Shown here piece by piece: positions 17,109 through 25,782 of a stretch of DNA of 64,000 nucleotides. Source of the stretch: Candidatus Krumholzibacteriota bacterium (GTDB lineage Bacteria > Krumholzibacteriota > Krumholzibacteriia > LZORAL124-64-63); contig JAJRZA010000009.1 of the NCBI GenBank assembly GCA_024275485.1, positions 34,502 to 98,501 on the forward strand, read 5' to 3'. The notes under the pieces were generated by a model. The model saw only the letters and a list, made by a program, of their open reading frames with translations, had not been told where the DNA came from and did no database searches. How positions within the stretch are numbered: the first letter of the stretch is position 1; every line of letters begins with the position of its first letter. The translations under genes were made by a program, and so were the position numbers.

Positions 17109-18728
17109 ATGTCAAAAATTTTTAAGGAAATCATGCTCTCGTTCTTTAACTCCCAGAGGTATTTGTTTCCTTTGGTTGTGATTGCTGCTTTTCTGTTCAC
17201 CGTTTTCTGGTTGCGCAGCAGTAATCAGGTTCCCGATGACGCATTTATTTCCCTTCGCTATGCTCAACACCTGGCTGAAGGATTGGGGTTCAGATTTAAC
17301 CCCGGTTGGGAACGGGTAGAAGGGTTTTCCAGCCCTCTTCATGTGGTCCTTTTGGCCGGTTCCATCCTGCTAGGGGTTGCCCCACTGGCGGCCAGTCAGC
17401 TTTCTTCGATTTTGCCGGGGTTTCTTTTGCTGATGGCTTTTTTTGTTTGGTCTCGGAAAATCCTAGGCAGGGTTTGGGGCTTTGCGGCAGCTTTGGCCTT
17501 GGCCGTAAATCCGGCTTTTACCATTTGGTCCCGGGGGGGGTTGGAGACGACCCTCTTTGCTCTTTGGATTTTTCTGGTGCTGGTTGCCGGGATTGAGCGA
17601 AGATGGTCGATCATGGGTATTCTGGGTGGATTGATCGCCTTGACCAGGCCTGAAGGAATGTTGTACTGGTTACCTGTCGCAGGTTGGATGTTTTTTTTCG
17701 CCCGGAATGACGATGGAAAGTTTGGTGGCGCTGTCAAGAAAATGTGCTGGATGCCGGCCATTTACCTACCATGGCTGATTTTTCGTTTTCTTTATTTCCA
17801 GGACTTTTTCCCCAACACCTATTACGCCAAAATGGATGGTGTTCGCCTGGCCCAGATTAACCGTGGGGCAAACTATTTGTGGGATTTTTTAGGCCGCAAT
17901 GACCTTCGCCTGGCGGAAATATTGGCCATCATGGCCGCCATTTTCGTATTAAATAAAAGTGGTTGGAAGTTTCGAACCGGCACTGTGCAAACATGGCAGA
18001 TTTTGGCCTTGGGATTGGCCGTATGCGCTGCAACTTTTGTTCTTCTGTCTGGTGGGGATCACATGGCTCAGCATCGTTTCCTGCTACCGATCATTCCGAT
18101 AATCCTTTTGTTTGGGGCCTGGGGAGGGAAAACCCTGGCGGAGTTGGCGGCACAAAGTAGCCTGCGAGTTGCCGTTCAGGGACTTCTTCTTTTGGTCTTC
18201 CTATCACCGCATGCATTGGTTTTCAACAAAGATCTGCGAAATCCCATCAACCCGCTGCATCGCCCGGTTGGGTTGGTGGAGCCATGGGGATCCCACGGTA
18301 TTCCTGGCTTGTTTAAACTTGGTCTGAAGCTGGGAGAAATTCTTCCCCACACCGCCACGTTGGCTCTGGTCCCTGCCGGGGCTCTTCCTTATGCCAGCGA
18401 GTTGCCATGTATCGACATGTTGGGTTTGAACGATAAGGAAATTGCACGACAACATGTGTCTAGTATGGGTCGGGGCCGGATGGGTCACGAGAAGGGCAGT
18501 GGCGCAATAATAATGTCCCGGAAGCCGGATTATATTCTATTGCGAACCGCCCCAGCTCCTGTCGATGCCGGCGTTCAGGATCCCAGGGAGCATTCCCTGG
18601 ACTTGACGCCGGTGAGGGAACTCTGGTTGGATGAGGGTTTTCACCAACAGTATGAACCATTTGTGGTGCCGGTTGATGAAAATTTGGCCTTCACTCTTTT
18701 TCGACGGAAAATGGATTCGGCCCAATAA
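17109..18728 (+). CDS. GT-C membrane glycosyltransferase, AftB-like
   Basis: This 539-residue protein has about ten or more membrane helices. The first external loop reads DDAFISLRYAQHLAEGLGF then NPGWERVEGFSSPLH. This DDAxISxRYAxxL-x-G...ERVEG-[YF] pattern is typical of the family that includes the mycobacterial arabinofuranosyltransferase AftB and many uncharacterised bacterial proteins. The paired Asp in the loop are the expected catalytic residues of a GT-C enzyme using a polyprenyl-phosphate sugar donor. The C-terminal third is a soluble periplasmic portion. It has its own promoter. The sugar transferred is unproven; arabinofuranose is plausible because an RGP-like mutase is encoded 3 kb upstream. 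Confidence 0.82.
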   Translation: MSKIFKEIMLSFFNSQRYLFPLVVIAAFLFTVFWLRSSNQVPDDAFISLRYAQHLAEGLGFRFNPGWERVEGFSSPLHVVLLAGSILLGVAPLAASQLSSILPGFLLLMAFFVWSRKILGRVWGFAAALALAVNPAFTIWSRGGLETTLFALWIFLVLVAGIERRWSIMGILGGLIALTRPEGMLYWLPVAGWMFFFARNDDGKFGGAVKKMCWMPAIYLPWLIFRFLYFQDFFPNTYYAKMDGVRLAQINRGANYLWDFLGRNDLRLAEILAIMAAIFVLNKSGWKFRTGTVQTWQILALGLAVCAATFVLLSGGDHMAQHRFLLPIIPIILLFGAWGGKTLAELAAQSSLRVAVQGLLLLVFLSPHALVFNKDLRNPINPLHRPVGLVEPWGSHGIPGLFKLGLKLGEILPHTATLALVPAGALPYASELPCIDMLGLNDKEIARQHVSSMGRGRMGHEKGSGAIIMSRKPDYILLRTAPAPVDAGVQDPREHSLDLTPVRELWLDEGFHQQYEPFVVPVDENLAFTLFRRKMDSAQ

Positions 18729-18770
18729 TATTATTGCCACGGCTCACCCAGCAGATAATCCCAATTCAAC

Positions 18771-18815
18771 TCAGAAAATTTTCTTTGGAGGAAAATGGAA
18801 ATTTTCTCTGCTTGC
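18771..18815 (+). other. Inverted repeat in the leader of the SPOR lipoprotein gene
   Basis: AGAAAATTT and AAATTTTCT arms flank a short purine-rich segment holding GGAGG and an ATG. It could form a hairpin in the leader RNA. A 33-codon frame starts at that ATG (18795) and runs past the lipoprotein start, but with only three bases between GGAGG and ATG it is not convincing as a leader peptide. Confidence 0.4.
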
Positions 18816-18880
18816 CCCAAAGCACAATCCAGTCCTACCATACCAAAAAGGTGGACTCATTCAATGGCATGGAGGATGAA

Positions 18881-19462
18881 ATGCGAAAAAGAAAATTGAT
18901 CATGGCTCTGGTCCTGGCTACCTCTGTGGTGGCCTTGGCCGGATGTGGGGACAAGGATGAAGCCCCGGTTACCAGTGAAATCAAACAAACCAAAGCTATG
19001 GTTCCTGAATCAGTGACGGAGATTGATCTCGACAGCGCCACTGATTCCCACATGCAGGCAGCGGACGTTCGTCCTGAAGGTTACCAGGGGACACCGACCC
19101 AATCAACTGAACACCCAGTTGCAAATACTCCTGAACCAGTGGGCGAAGGTGAGGTCGGCCGGGCTGCACCCCCTGCGAGAGAAGTGGAACAGATTCCCGC
19201 AGCACCTCCGGTACCCAATATCTCCGGACCCTACAGTCTGCAGTTGGGGTCTTTCACTGTTTTGGCCGTTGCCGAGGAAAAGGCTGCCAATTTGCGAGAA
19301 TTAGGCTATCCGGCGACCATTGAGCAGGCCGAAGTGGGAGGGCAACTCTACCACCGCCTGTTTATCAGGGGCCTTGCCGATCGCAAGAGTGCCGAAAAAC
19401 TTGGTGAAGATCTGCATTCAAGTCTCGGTTTGAGTTATCTTGTGAAACTCAAATTAAACTGA
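18881..19462 (+). CDS. SPOR-domain lipoprotein
   Basis: This 193-residue protein has a lipoprotein signal (MRKRKLIMALVLATSVVALAG then Cys, i.e. LAGC), a Pro/Glu/Ala-rich linker and a C-terminal SPOR domain from GPYSLQLGSFTVLAVAEEKA to the end (about residues 111-193). SPOR domains bind denuded glycan strands of septal peptidoglycan. ATG 18881 has GGAGG five bases upstream; ATG 18869 would put that site inside the gene. The protein is likely anchored in the outer membrane or periplasmic face, with a role in envelope maintenance or division. It is not one of the well-known named SPOR proteins as far as I can see. Confidence 0.88.
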   Translation: MRKRKLIMALVLATSVVALAGCGDKDEAPVTSEIKQTKAMVPESVTEIDLDSATDSHMQAADVRPEGYQGTPTQSTEHPVANTPEPVGEGEVGRAAPPAREVEQIPAAPPVPNISGPYSLQLGSFTVLAVAEEKAANLRELGYPATIEQAEVGGQLYHRLFIRGLADRKSAEKLGEDLHSSLGLSYLVKLKLN

Positions 19463-19530
19463 ATCCCTATACCCAAATTGGGTGGTCTGCCCCCGCCATG
19501 GTGCCGGGGCGAGACTTTCCTGGAGGAACA

Positions 19531-19788
19531 ATGTCCAAGCTGAACAGGAGCCTGCTCGTGGCTCTCGCTCTTGTCTTAGGGCGTGGCTCTTTGGCCATTG
19601 CGGCGGAGGGCCCAGTTTTTGTTCGTCTGACCACCCAACCCGGTGAGATGCTGGGAGTGTTTTTTCCGGGATTGGCTCCTCATCAGGCGGTCATTTTTGT
19701 CTACCTGAGTCGCATGGGTTATTACACCGGAATTGCCTTCCAACGTATTGTCCCTGGGCTGCGTTGTCCTCTAAACTCAGAAATGTGA
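19531..19788 (+). pseudogene. Truncated secreted cyclophilin-type peptidyl-prolyl isomerase
   Basis: The 85-residue reading frame has a signal peptide (LLVALALVLGRGSLAIAAEG) and then the first third of a cyclophilin. TQPGEMLGVFFPGLAP, a helix ending MGYYTGIAFQRIVPGL, corresponds to the family pattern T-x-G-x-I-x-x-x-L-F-x-x-x-AP...GYYDGxxFHRVIPGF. The frame then ends after ten unrelated residues; the catalytic Arg, Phe and Gln residues that follow FHRV in real isomerases are absent, and no continuation is visible before uvrA starts 7 bases later. A strong GGAGG precedes ATG 19531. I infer a deletion that fused the remnant to the uvrA upstream region, leaving a non-functional gene. Confidence 0.6.
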
Positions 19789-19795
19789 AGTAATC

Positions 19796-22663
19796 TTGGC
19801 TCAGCAGAAAACGAAATTTGATCCTGTGCACGGGGATATCACCATCACCGGTGTGCGAGTCCATAATCTAAAAAATCTCAGCTTGAAATTGCCCCGGCGC
19901 AAACTGGTAGTGGTCACCGGTCCGAGCGGGTCCGGGAAATCCAGCCTGGCCTTTGATACCCTTTACGCCGAAGGTCAGCGTCGGTACATCGAGAGCCTGT
20001 CGAGCTACGCCCACCAATTTCTGGATCAGTTGCCCAAGCCTGATGTTGATCGCATAGAAGGTCTTTCGCCGGCCCTTGCCATCGATCAGAAAGGTTTGGG
20101 ACGCAGTCCCCGCTCCACCGTGGGTACGGTGACGGAAATCTATAATTTTTTGCGATTGTTGTACGCTCGTTGCGGGGTTGTTTATTGTCCCGACTGCAAA
20201 GTACCGGCCACCGGTCGCCCTCTTGCTGAAATCGAAGACGAGATCGCTGCCCTGCCCGAGAAAACCCGGTTTTATCTGCTGGCACCGGTGGTCATTGGTC
20301 GCAAGGGACAGCACAAGAAGCTACTGGATGGTCTCCACCAGGAAGGCTATCTGCGGGCACTTGTGGATGGGGAGATGATTGAACTGGAAGACGGTACCGA
20401 TCTGGATCGCAACAAGGTCCACGACATCGCCGTGGTCATCGACGGCATGATCAGCCGGCCGGGTATTCGGGATCGTGTGAAAGCCGGTCTGGAGCGGGCT
20501 GCGGAGCTGGGTCAGGGCAGGGTTATCGTTTGGCGTGACGGCAAACATCAAATGTACAGTCGGGAGAGTTCCTGCCCGGGTTGCGGTCGCGGTTTTCCTG
20601 CATCTGAACCACGGCAATTCTCCTTCAACTCACCTGCCGGCAGTTGTGACGGATGCAACGGTCTGGGCGCCCTTCGCTCAGTACACCCGGAGGCTCTGGT
20701 TCCCGATTCGGAAATGAGCATCGCCTCAGGTGCCATCGAATTTCTCAAGGGCAAGGAAACCAGCTGGCTGTATGTGCAAATCGAAGCCCTGGCCGATGCA
20801 ATGGGCTTCACTTTGGAGCAGAGCTTTGAATCCATCGACCAGGAAGCCCGCGACACCCTTTTTCACGGTCCATCCCCCGAAGTGGAAAAGCGACTGCGCG
20901 AGCACAAGCATTTCAACGCCTTTCTGCGCGATTGGACCGGACTGGTGCCCGAATTGGTTCGCCGTCACCAGGAGACCAAAAGCGAGAAAGTCCGGGGCTC
21001 CCTTGAGCGTATGATGATTTTGCAGGAATGCGAAGAGTGCGGTGGGCATCGCCTGCGAACCGAGTCCTTGAATATTAGAATTGGTGGCCTGCACATTGGT
21101 GAAGTCAGCGCCCTTTGTTTGGATGAATTCGCTGAATGGGTGGACAGTCTCGAATTCACCGGCGAGCGGGATCTCCTGGTCAGTCAGCCGGTTCTGGATC
21201 AGATCCGTTCCCGACTCAAGTTTTTGCTCCAGGTGGGTGTCAGTTACCTCAGCTTGTCGCGGGGCACCAATACTCTCAGCGGTGGCGAAGGCCAGCGGGT
21301 GCGTTTGGCGACCCAGGTTGGCAGCCAACTGACGGGTGTGCTTTACATTCTGGATGAACCCAGCGTGGGGTTGCATCACCGGGACATCAACAAGCTGGTG
21401 AGCACCCTGAAGGCTTTGCGCGACCGCGGCAACTCCGTAATCGTAGTGGAACACGATCGGGATGTGATGCTGGCTGCCGATCATCTGATTGATCTGGGCC
21501 CTGGCGCGGGAGAGCATGGCGGCGAATTGGTGGGTCAGGGTACGGTGCAGGAGATCATGGCCAATGAGGGCACTGCTACGGGAGATTTGCTTGCCGGTAG
21601 AGTTGGAATGGGTGGGCCCGATCCTCTTACCGGAAAATCCAATTTCAAGGGCCCACGACTGCTGCTGACCGGTCTGAGGGGGCGCAATCTCAAAAATATT
21701 GATTTCGAAGTTCCCCTGGGTCAACTCACGGTGGTCACAGGTGTTTCCGGTTCGGGAAAAAGCAGTGCCGTGCACGAGACTCTATACTTGGCTTTGGCCG
21801 CCAAGCTGCACCGGGCCCGCAAACGTCCCGAACCTTTTGACAAGATGAGTGGCGACGAGCATCTCAACTCGGTGGTGCTGGTGAATCAAACACCCATTGG
21901 GCGATCTCCCCGCAGTACTCCCGCCACCTACACGGGACTATACAACCACATCCGATCTCTCTTTGCCTCCACCAGTCTGGCCAAAATGCGGGGATACAAG
22001 ACGGGGCGCTTTAGTTTCAACACCGCCGGCGGACGTTGCCCGGTTTGTGAAGGGGCGGGGTTGCGCAGGCTGACCATGGACTTCCTGCCGGATGTGGAGG
22101 TGCTTTGCGAAGAGTGTGGTGGACGACGTTTTGACCGTGAAACCCTGGAAGTTCATTTCAAGGGTTGCGACATCGCCCGGGTCCTGGAGATGACTGTCGA
22201 AGAAGCCCACCAGCTACTGGAAAAAATCCCTCCCTGCCGCAAGATCCTGGAAACCATGGAGGGTGTGGGCCTGGGGTATCTGCGCCTGGGGCAATCCGGC
22301 GGAACCCTCAGCGGAGGAGAAGCCCAGCGAATAAAACTGGTGAAGGAACTGGTCAAGGGCGGTGCCCGACATACCCTTTATATCCTGGACGAACCCACCA
22401 CCGGTCTGCATTTCTGCGATGTGGACCGGTTGATGAGTGTTCTGGGCCGACTGATTGGGCAGGACAATTCGGTTTTGGTCATTGAACATCATTCGGAGGT
22501 TATTCGTCGGGCCGATCACATCATCGATCTGGGACCCGAGGGTGGAGGACCGGGTGGGCACCTGGTGGCCACTGGCACCATGCAGGATATCATGGCAGTG
22601 GACCATTCCTACACCGGAGCGATGCTGAGGGAACTGTTCGGAAACCAAACAGCTTCTTCCTGA
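19796..22663 (+). CDS. uvrA: Excinuclease ABC subunit A
   Basis: The 955-residue length and domain order match UvrA: Walker A GPSGSGKS (42-49), the Zn-binding CPGC...CDGC module starting near 259, two ABC signature/Walker B regions ([19 protein letters not shown] and [13 protein letters not shown]), then second-half Walker A GVSGSGKS near 648, CPVC...CEEC from about 748, and [15 protein letters not shown] with [13 protein letters not shown]. It scans DNA for bulky damage and loads UvrB in nucleotide excision repair. The start TTG 19796 follows a weak GAAG site. Position 43 of the first P-loop is Pro where Leu is common. No uvrB or uvrC lies nearby, which is normal. Confidence 0.96.
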   Translation: MAQQKTKFDPVHGDITITGVRVHNLKNLSLKLPRRKLVVVTGPSGSGKSSLAFDTLYAEGQRRYIESLSSYAHQFLDQLPKPDVDRIEGLSPALAIDQKGLGRSPRSTVGTVTEIYNFLRLLYARCGVVYCPDCKVPATGRPLAEIEDEIAALPEKTRFYLLAPVVIGRKGQHKKLLDGLHQEGYLRALVDGEMIELEDGTDLDRNKVHDIAVVIDGMISRPGIRDRVKAGLERAAELGQGRVIVWRDGKHQMYSRESSCPGCGRGFPASEPRQFSFNSPAGSCDGCNGLGALRSVHPEALVPDSEMSIASGAIEFLKGKETSWLYVQIEALADAMGFTLEQSFESIDQEARDTLFHGPSPEVEKRLREHKHFNAFLRDWTGLVPELVRRHQETKSEKVRGSLERMMILQECEECGGHRLRTESLNIRIGGLHIGEVSALCLDEFAEWVDSLEFTGERDLLVSQPVLDQIRSRLKFLLQVGVSYLSLSRGTNTLSGGEGQRVRLATQVGSQLTGVLYILDEPSVGLHHRDINKLVSTLKALRDRGNSVIVVEHDRDVMLAADHLIDLGPGAGEHGGELVGQGTVQEIMANEGTATGDLLAGRVGMGGPDPLTGKSNFKGPRLLLTGLRGRNLKNIDFEVPLGQLTVVTGVSGSGKSSAVHETLYLALAAKLHRARKRPEPFDKMSGDEHLNSVVLVNQTPIGRSPRSTPATYTGLYNHIRSLFASTSLAKMRGYKTGRFSFNTAGGRCPVCEGAGLRRLTMDFLPDVEVLCEECGGRRFDRETLEVHFKGCDIARVLEMTVEEAHQLLEKIPPCRKILETMEGVGLGYLRLGQSGGTLSGGEAQRIKLVKELVKGGARHTLYILDEPTTGLHFCDVDRLMSVLGRLIGQDNSVLVIEHHSEVIRRADHIIDLGPEGGGPGGHLVATGTMQDIMAVDHSYTGAMLRELFGNQTASS

Positions 22664-22859
22664 AATTCCGGTGACTTTTGGCAGGGGCTGGATTCTTGGG
22701 AACAGGGAAAAAGTTGGCTCCGGCACAGGTTGCGGCTTGGCTAACAGCCAACCAAAGGTTATTTTTGGGCCATTGCCAAACTGGAGGTTTTCCGACCGCC
22801 TCCCGGGAATCCATATTCCTGAGCAAAGGCCTTCATTAGCCACCAAAAAGGGTTCTGTT

Positions 22860-24008
22860 GTGAGCGAAACCAACCTGAAACAAACACCCCTGACCGCCTG
22901 GCATGCCTCTCACGGGGCGCGAATGGTGGAATTTGCCGGTTACGAAATGCCTGTACAATATGAAGGGGTTTTGGCCGAACACGCTGTGGTGCGTGAAAAA
23001 GTGGGGTTGTTCGACATCACCCACATGGGCGAAATCTATGTCAGCGGGCCCGATTCCCGCACCTGGATCAGCAGTTTGATTACCAACAGTCTGAAAAAGA
23101 GTGAACCCGGCAATGTGGTGTACAATGCCATGTGCCGTCCCGATGGTGGTGTCTTGGACGACATGCTGGTCTATTGCCTGGCGCAGGAACGCTGGCTGGT
23201 GGTTTGCAATGCCGCCAACCACCATAAGATCATTGGTTGGATGCTGGACAACCTGCCTGCCGATGGCGTGACCCTGGACGACCAAACCGACAGCATTGCC
23301 TTGATCGCCGTGCAAGGACCCGACAGCAGGGAATTGGTTCTACGCCTGGACCCTCTGGCCGAGCTCAAAACCGACATCGCTGGTCTCGACTTTTACACGG
23401 CTCTGACCTACGAAGGACCCGGTGGGCAATGGCTGATTTCCCGCACCGGCTACACCGGTGAGCATGGCTACGAGCTGTACCTGCCCAATTCGGACGCGGT
23501 GCCTGTCTGGGAAGAACTTCTGGCCAAGGGCGAAGATCTGGGCGTGGCACCCATTGGTTTGGCCGCCCGCGACACGCTGCGCTTTGAAGTTTGCTACTGC
23601 CTTTACGGGCACGAACTGGGGGAAGACATCACTCCCCTGGAAGCGGGCATCGGCTGGGCAGTGAAGATGAAAAAGAAGGGTGGCTTCGTGGGTCGCGACG
23701 CACTGTTGGCCCAGCGAGAACAAGGCGTTCCCCGAAAAATAATCTGCCTTGAACTTGACGGTAAAGGCATCGCCCGCCAGGGTGCCCGTGTTTTGGTTTC
23801 GGGCAAGGATGTGGGGTATGTCACCAGTGGCACCTTCAGTCCGACCTTGAAAAAAGCCCTGGCCATGGCTCTGGTGGAAAATGAACTGCCTGAAGGAGAA
23901 TTGGTCGTGGACGTGCGCGGCCGTCATATCCCATGCCACACCGTGGCGTTTCCATTCTTGTCGGCCCGGACCAAAGATGATCCACAGGCCGATCGGTCGC
24001 TGTCCTAA
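22860..24008 (+). CDS. gcvT: Glycine cleavage system T protein (aminomethyltransferase)
   Basis: This 382-residue protein starts near the typical N-terminal LKQTPLTAWHASHGARMVEF and has VFDITHMGE-like LFDITHMGEI, NCNVVYNAMCRPDGGVLDD-like and ISRTGYTGEHGYEL motifs of GcvT. It takes the methylamine from the H-protein lipoyl arm and forms methylene-tetrahydrofolate and ammonia. GTG 22860 is preferred because AAGGG lies upstream and the protein start fits the family; a further in-frame upstream start exists in the 196-base gap but would add residues unlike any GcvT. I looked for a glycine riboswitch in that gap and saw none. It is the first gene of the gcv operon. Confidence 0.95.
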   Translation: MSETNLKQTPLTAWHASHGARMVEFAGYEMPVQYEGVLAEHAVVREKVGLFDITHMGEIYVSGPDSRTWISSLITNSLKKSEPGNVVYNAMCRPDGGVLDDMLVYCLAQERWLVVCNAANHHKIIGWMLDNLPADGVTLDDQTDSIALIAVQGPDSRELVLRLDPLAELKTDIAGLDFYTALTYEGPGGQWLISRTGYTGEHGYELYLPNSDAVPVWEELLAKGEDLGVAPIGLAARDTLRFEVCYCLYGHELGEDITPLEAGIGWAVKMKKKGGFVGRDALLAQREQGVPRKIICLELDGKGIARQGARVLVSGKDVGYVTSGTFSPTLKKALAMALVENELPEGELVVDVRGRHIPCHTVAFPFLSARTKDDPQADRSLS

Positions 24009-24036
24009 CCGATGGCCAACAGCTCAGGAGGCTGAT

Positions 24037-24414
24037 ATGGTTCCCAACGATCGCCAATACACCAAATAACACGATTGGGTCATGGTGGAAGATGGTGTGG
24101 CCACCATCGGCGTGACCGACTTTGCCGCTGGTGAACTGGGTGATATTGTATTTGTTGAAATGCCCGAAGTGGGCGACGATATGAACGCCGAAGATATCGT
24201 CGGGTCCATCGAATCGGTCAAGGCTGTTGAAGACCTTGTCGTACCAGTTTCCGGTGAAGTGGTGGAGGTCAACGTAGCCATCGATGCCACACCAGAACTG
24301 GTCAACAGTGATCCTTTCGACACCGGCTGGCTGTTCAAGGTGAAGCTTAGTGATGAATCCGAACTGGACAAGCTGCTGGATGCCGCTGCTTACGACGACA
24401 TTCTGGGAGGCTAA
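24037..24414 (+). CDS. gcvH: Glycine cleavage H protein, interrupted by in-frame TAA at codon 11
   Basis: The original start is ATG 24037, with a perfect AGGAGG (24026-24031) five bases upstream. The frame reads MVPNDRQYTK, then TAA (24067-24069), then HDWVMVEDGVATIG. The family motif is YTKEHEWV, so the stop sits exactly where Glu is expected; one base change GAA to TAA explains it. From ATG 24082, 110 residues remain in frame, including the lipoyl-Lys motif ESVKAVEDL and the C-terminal DPFDTGWLFKVKL. An internal restart at 24082 would lose the first beta-strand and has no good ribosome-binding site. Other genes here use TAA as a normal stop, so recoding of TAA genome-wide is unlikely. Sequencing error, true nonsense mutation or internal initiation are the alternatives. 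Confidence 0.85.
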
Positions 24415-24420
24415 AAGGGG

Positions 24421-25782
24421 ATGCCCTACGTTCCACACACGCCTGAAGATATTCAGGCCATGCTCAAGGTCATCGGCGTTGAAAACGTCGACGACCTTTT
24501 TTCTGATTTGCCGGAAAATGTGCGACTGAAAGAGGCGTTGGATTTGCCGGACGGTTTATGCGAAGAAGAAGTCCTGCGCTATTTCATGAAAACCGCCGGC
24601 CAAAATCACGGGCAGGATGAACTGACCAGCTTCCTCGGGGGCGGCGTCTACGATTGCGCGATTCCGGCAGCCGTGGATGCCATCATCAGCCGCAGCGAAT
24701 TTCTGACGGCCTACACGCCGTATCAGCCTGAAGTCAGTCAAGGAACCCTGCAGGCCATTTACGAGTGGCAAACCTTTGTCTGCCGCTTGACCGGTCTCGA
24801 CGTTGCCAACGCCAGCATGTATGACGGAGCCACTGCTCTGGGTGAGGCTGTTCTGCTGGCATTGGCCTCTTCACGCAAACAATCGGTGATCTTGCCCGAG
24901 ACCCTGAACCCGCGTTACCACCGGGTTGTGGCCACCATGATGCGTGGATCAGGCAACAAAATTCTGATGGCAAAGGCTGCACCAGTCGGCACCATCGATC
25001 CTGACAATCTGGCTGAAATCATGACTGATGACATAGGTTGCGTGGTCATCCAGAATCCCAATTACCTGGGACTTGTGGAACAGGTGGATGCCTTGGCCAA
25101 GGTTGTCGAAGGCAGCAAGGCCATCATCGTCGCCGCAGTCAATCCGGTGTCCCTGTCCGTGTTGAAGACACCGGCGCAATACGGTGCCCAAATTGCGGTG
25201 GGTGAAGCCCAACCTTTCGGGATTCCCTGCAGTTGGGGCGGGCCCCTGTTGGGCTTCATGGCCTGCACGGATAAATTGAAACGACGGTTGCCAGGCCGGG
25301 TGGTGGGAGCTACCACCGACAACCGGGGCAACAGTGGTTTTGTATTGACGTTGCAAACCCGGGAGCAACACATTCGGCGAGAAAAAGCCACCAGCAACAT
25401 TTGCAGCAATCAAGGGTTGAACGCCCTGAAAGCAACTGTCTACATGTCCATGCTTGGTACTGAAGGTCTTTTGGAGCTGGGAGAGGCCAACCTGATTCGC
25501 ATTGCGGCTGTGCGCAGGGCAGTTGAAGGAATTGAAGGAGTGGAGTTGCCGTATGAGGGACCTGTTTTCAACGAGATGGTTCTGCGGTTGAGTCACCCCG
25601 CCCGGGAGTTCATCGCCTTTGCCCGTCAAAACGGCGTTCTGGCGGGTATCAATCTGGAAAGTTTTCCCGTGGGCACTGAAAATGACCTGCTGGTTGCTGT
25701 GACCGAAAAACGCACGGCTTCTGAAATCGACAATCTGGCTGAACTGCTGACCCGGTTCCACCGTGAAGCGGAGGCGAAGTGA
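24421..25782 (+). CDS. gcvPA: Glycine dehydrogenase (decarboxylating) subunit 1
   Basis: This 453-residue protein begins YVPHTPEDIQAMLKVIGVE, the typical GcvPA start, and contains FLGGGVYDCAIPAAVD, TAYTPYQPEVSQGTLQ and the YEWQTFVCRLTGLDVANASM region. It is the N-terminal half of the split P protein and pairs with GcvPB to decarboxylate glycine and load the H protein. GGGAGG near the end of gcvH is its ribosome-binding site. The split GcvP form is common in FCB-like and many other bacteria. The GcvPB start overlaps its stop. Confidence 0.95.
   Translation: MPYVPHTPEDIQAMLKVIGVENVDDLFSDLPENVRLKEALDLPDGLCEEEVLRYFMKTAGQNHGQDELTSFLGGGVYDCAIPAAVDAIISRSEFLTAYTPYQPEVSQGTLQAIYEWQTFVCRLTGLDVANASMYDGATALGEAVLLALASSRKQSVILPETLNPRYHRVVATMMRGSGNKILMAKAAPVGTIDPDNLAEIMTDDIGCVVIQNPNYLGLVEQVDALAKVVEGSKAIIVAAVNPVSLSVLKTPAQYGAQIAVGEAQPFGIPCSWGGPLLGFMACTDKLKRRLPGRVVGATTDNRGNSGFVLTLQTREQHIRREKATSNICSNQGLNALKATVYMSMLGTEGLLELGEANLIRIAAVRRAVEGIEGVELPYEGPVFNEMVLRLSHPAREFIAFARQNGVLAGINLESFPVGTENDLLVAVTEKRTASEIDNLAELLTRFHREAEAK

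Noticed and set aside
18795..18896. Leader peptide upstream of the SPOR lipoprotein
   Set aside because: Only three bases separate GGAGG from its ATG and its sequence has no feature of known leader peptides.
22664..22859. Possible glycine riboswitch upstream of gcvT
   Set aside because: I could not find the paired GG-rich stems and glycine-binding core; the region shows no convincing structure.
24067..24069. Genome-wide reassignment of TAA to an amino acid
   Set aside because: TAA ends several intact genes here, such as the E1 fusion, gcvT and mreD, at family-typical lengths.
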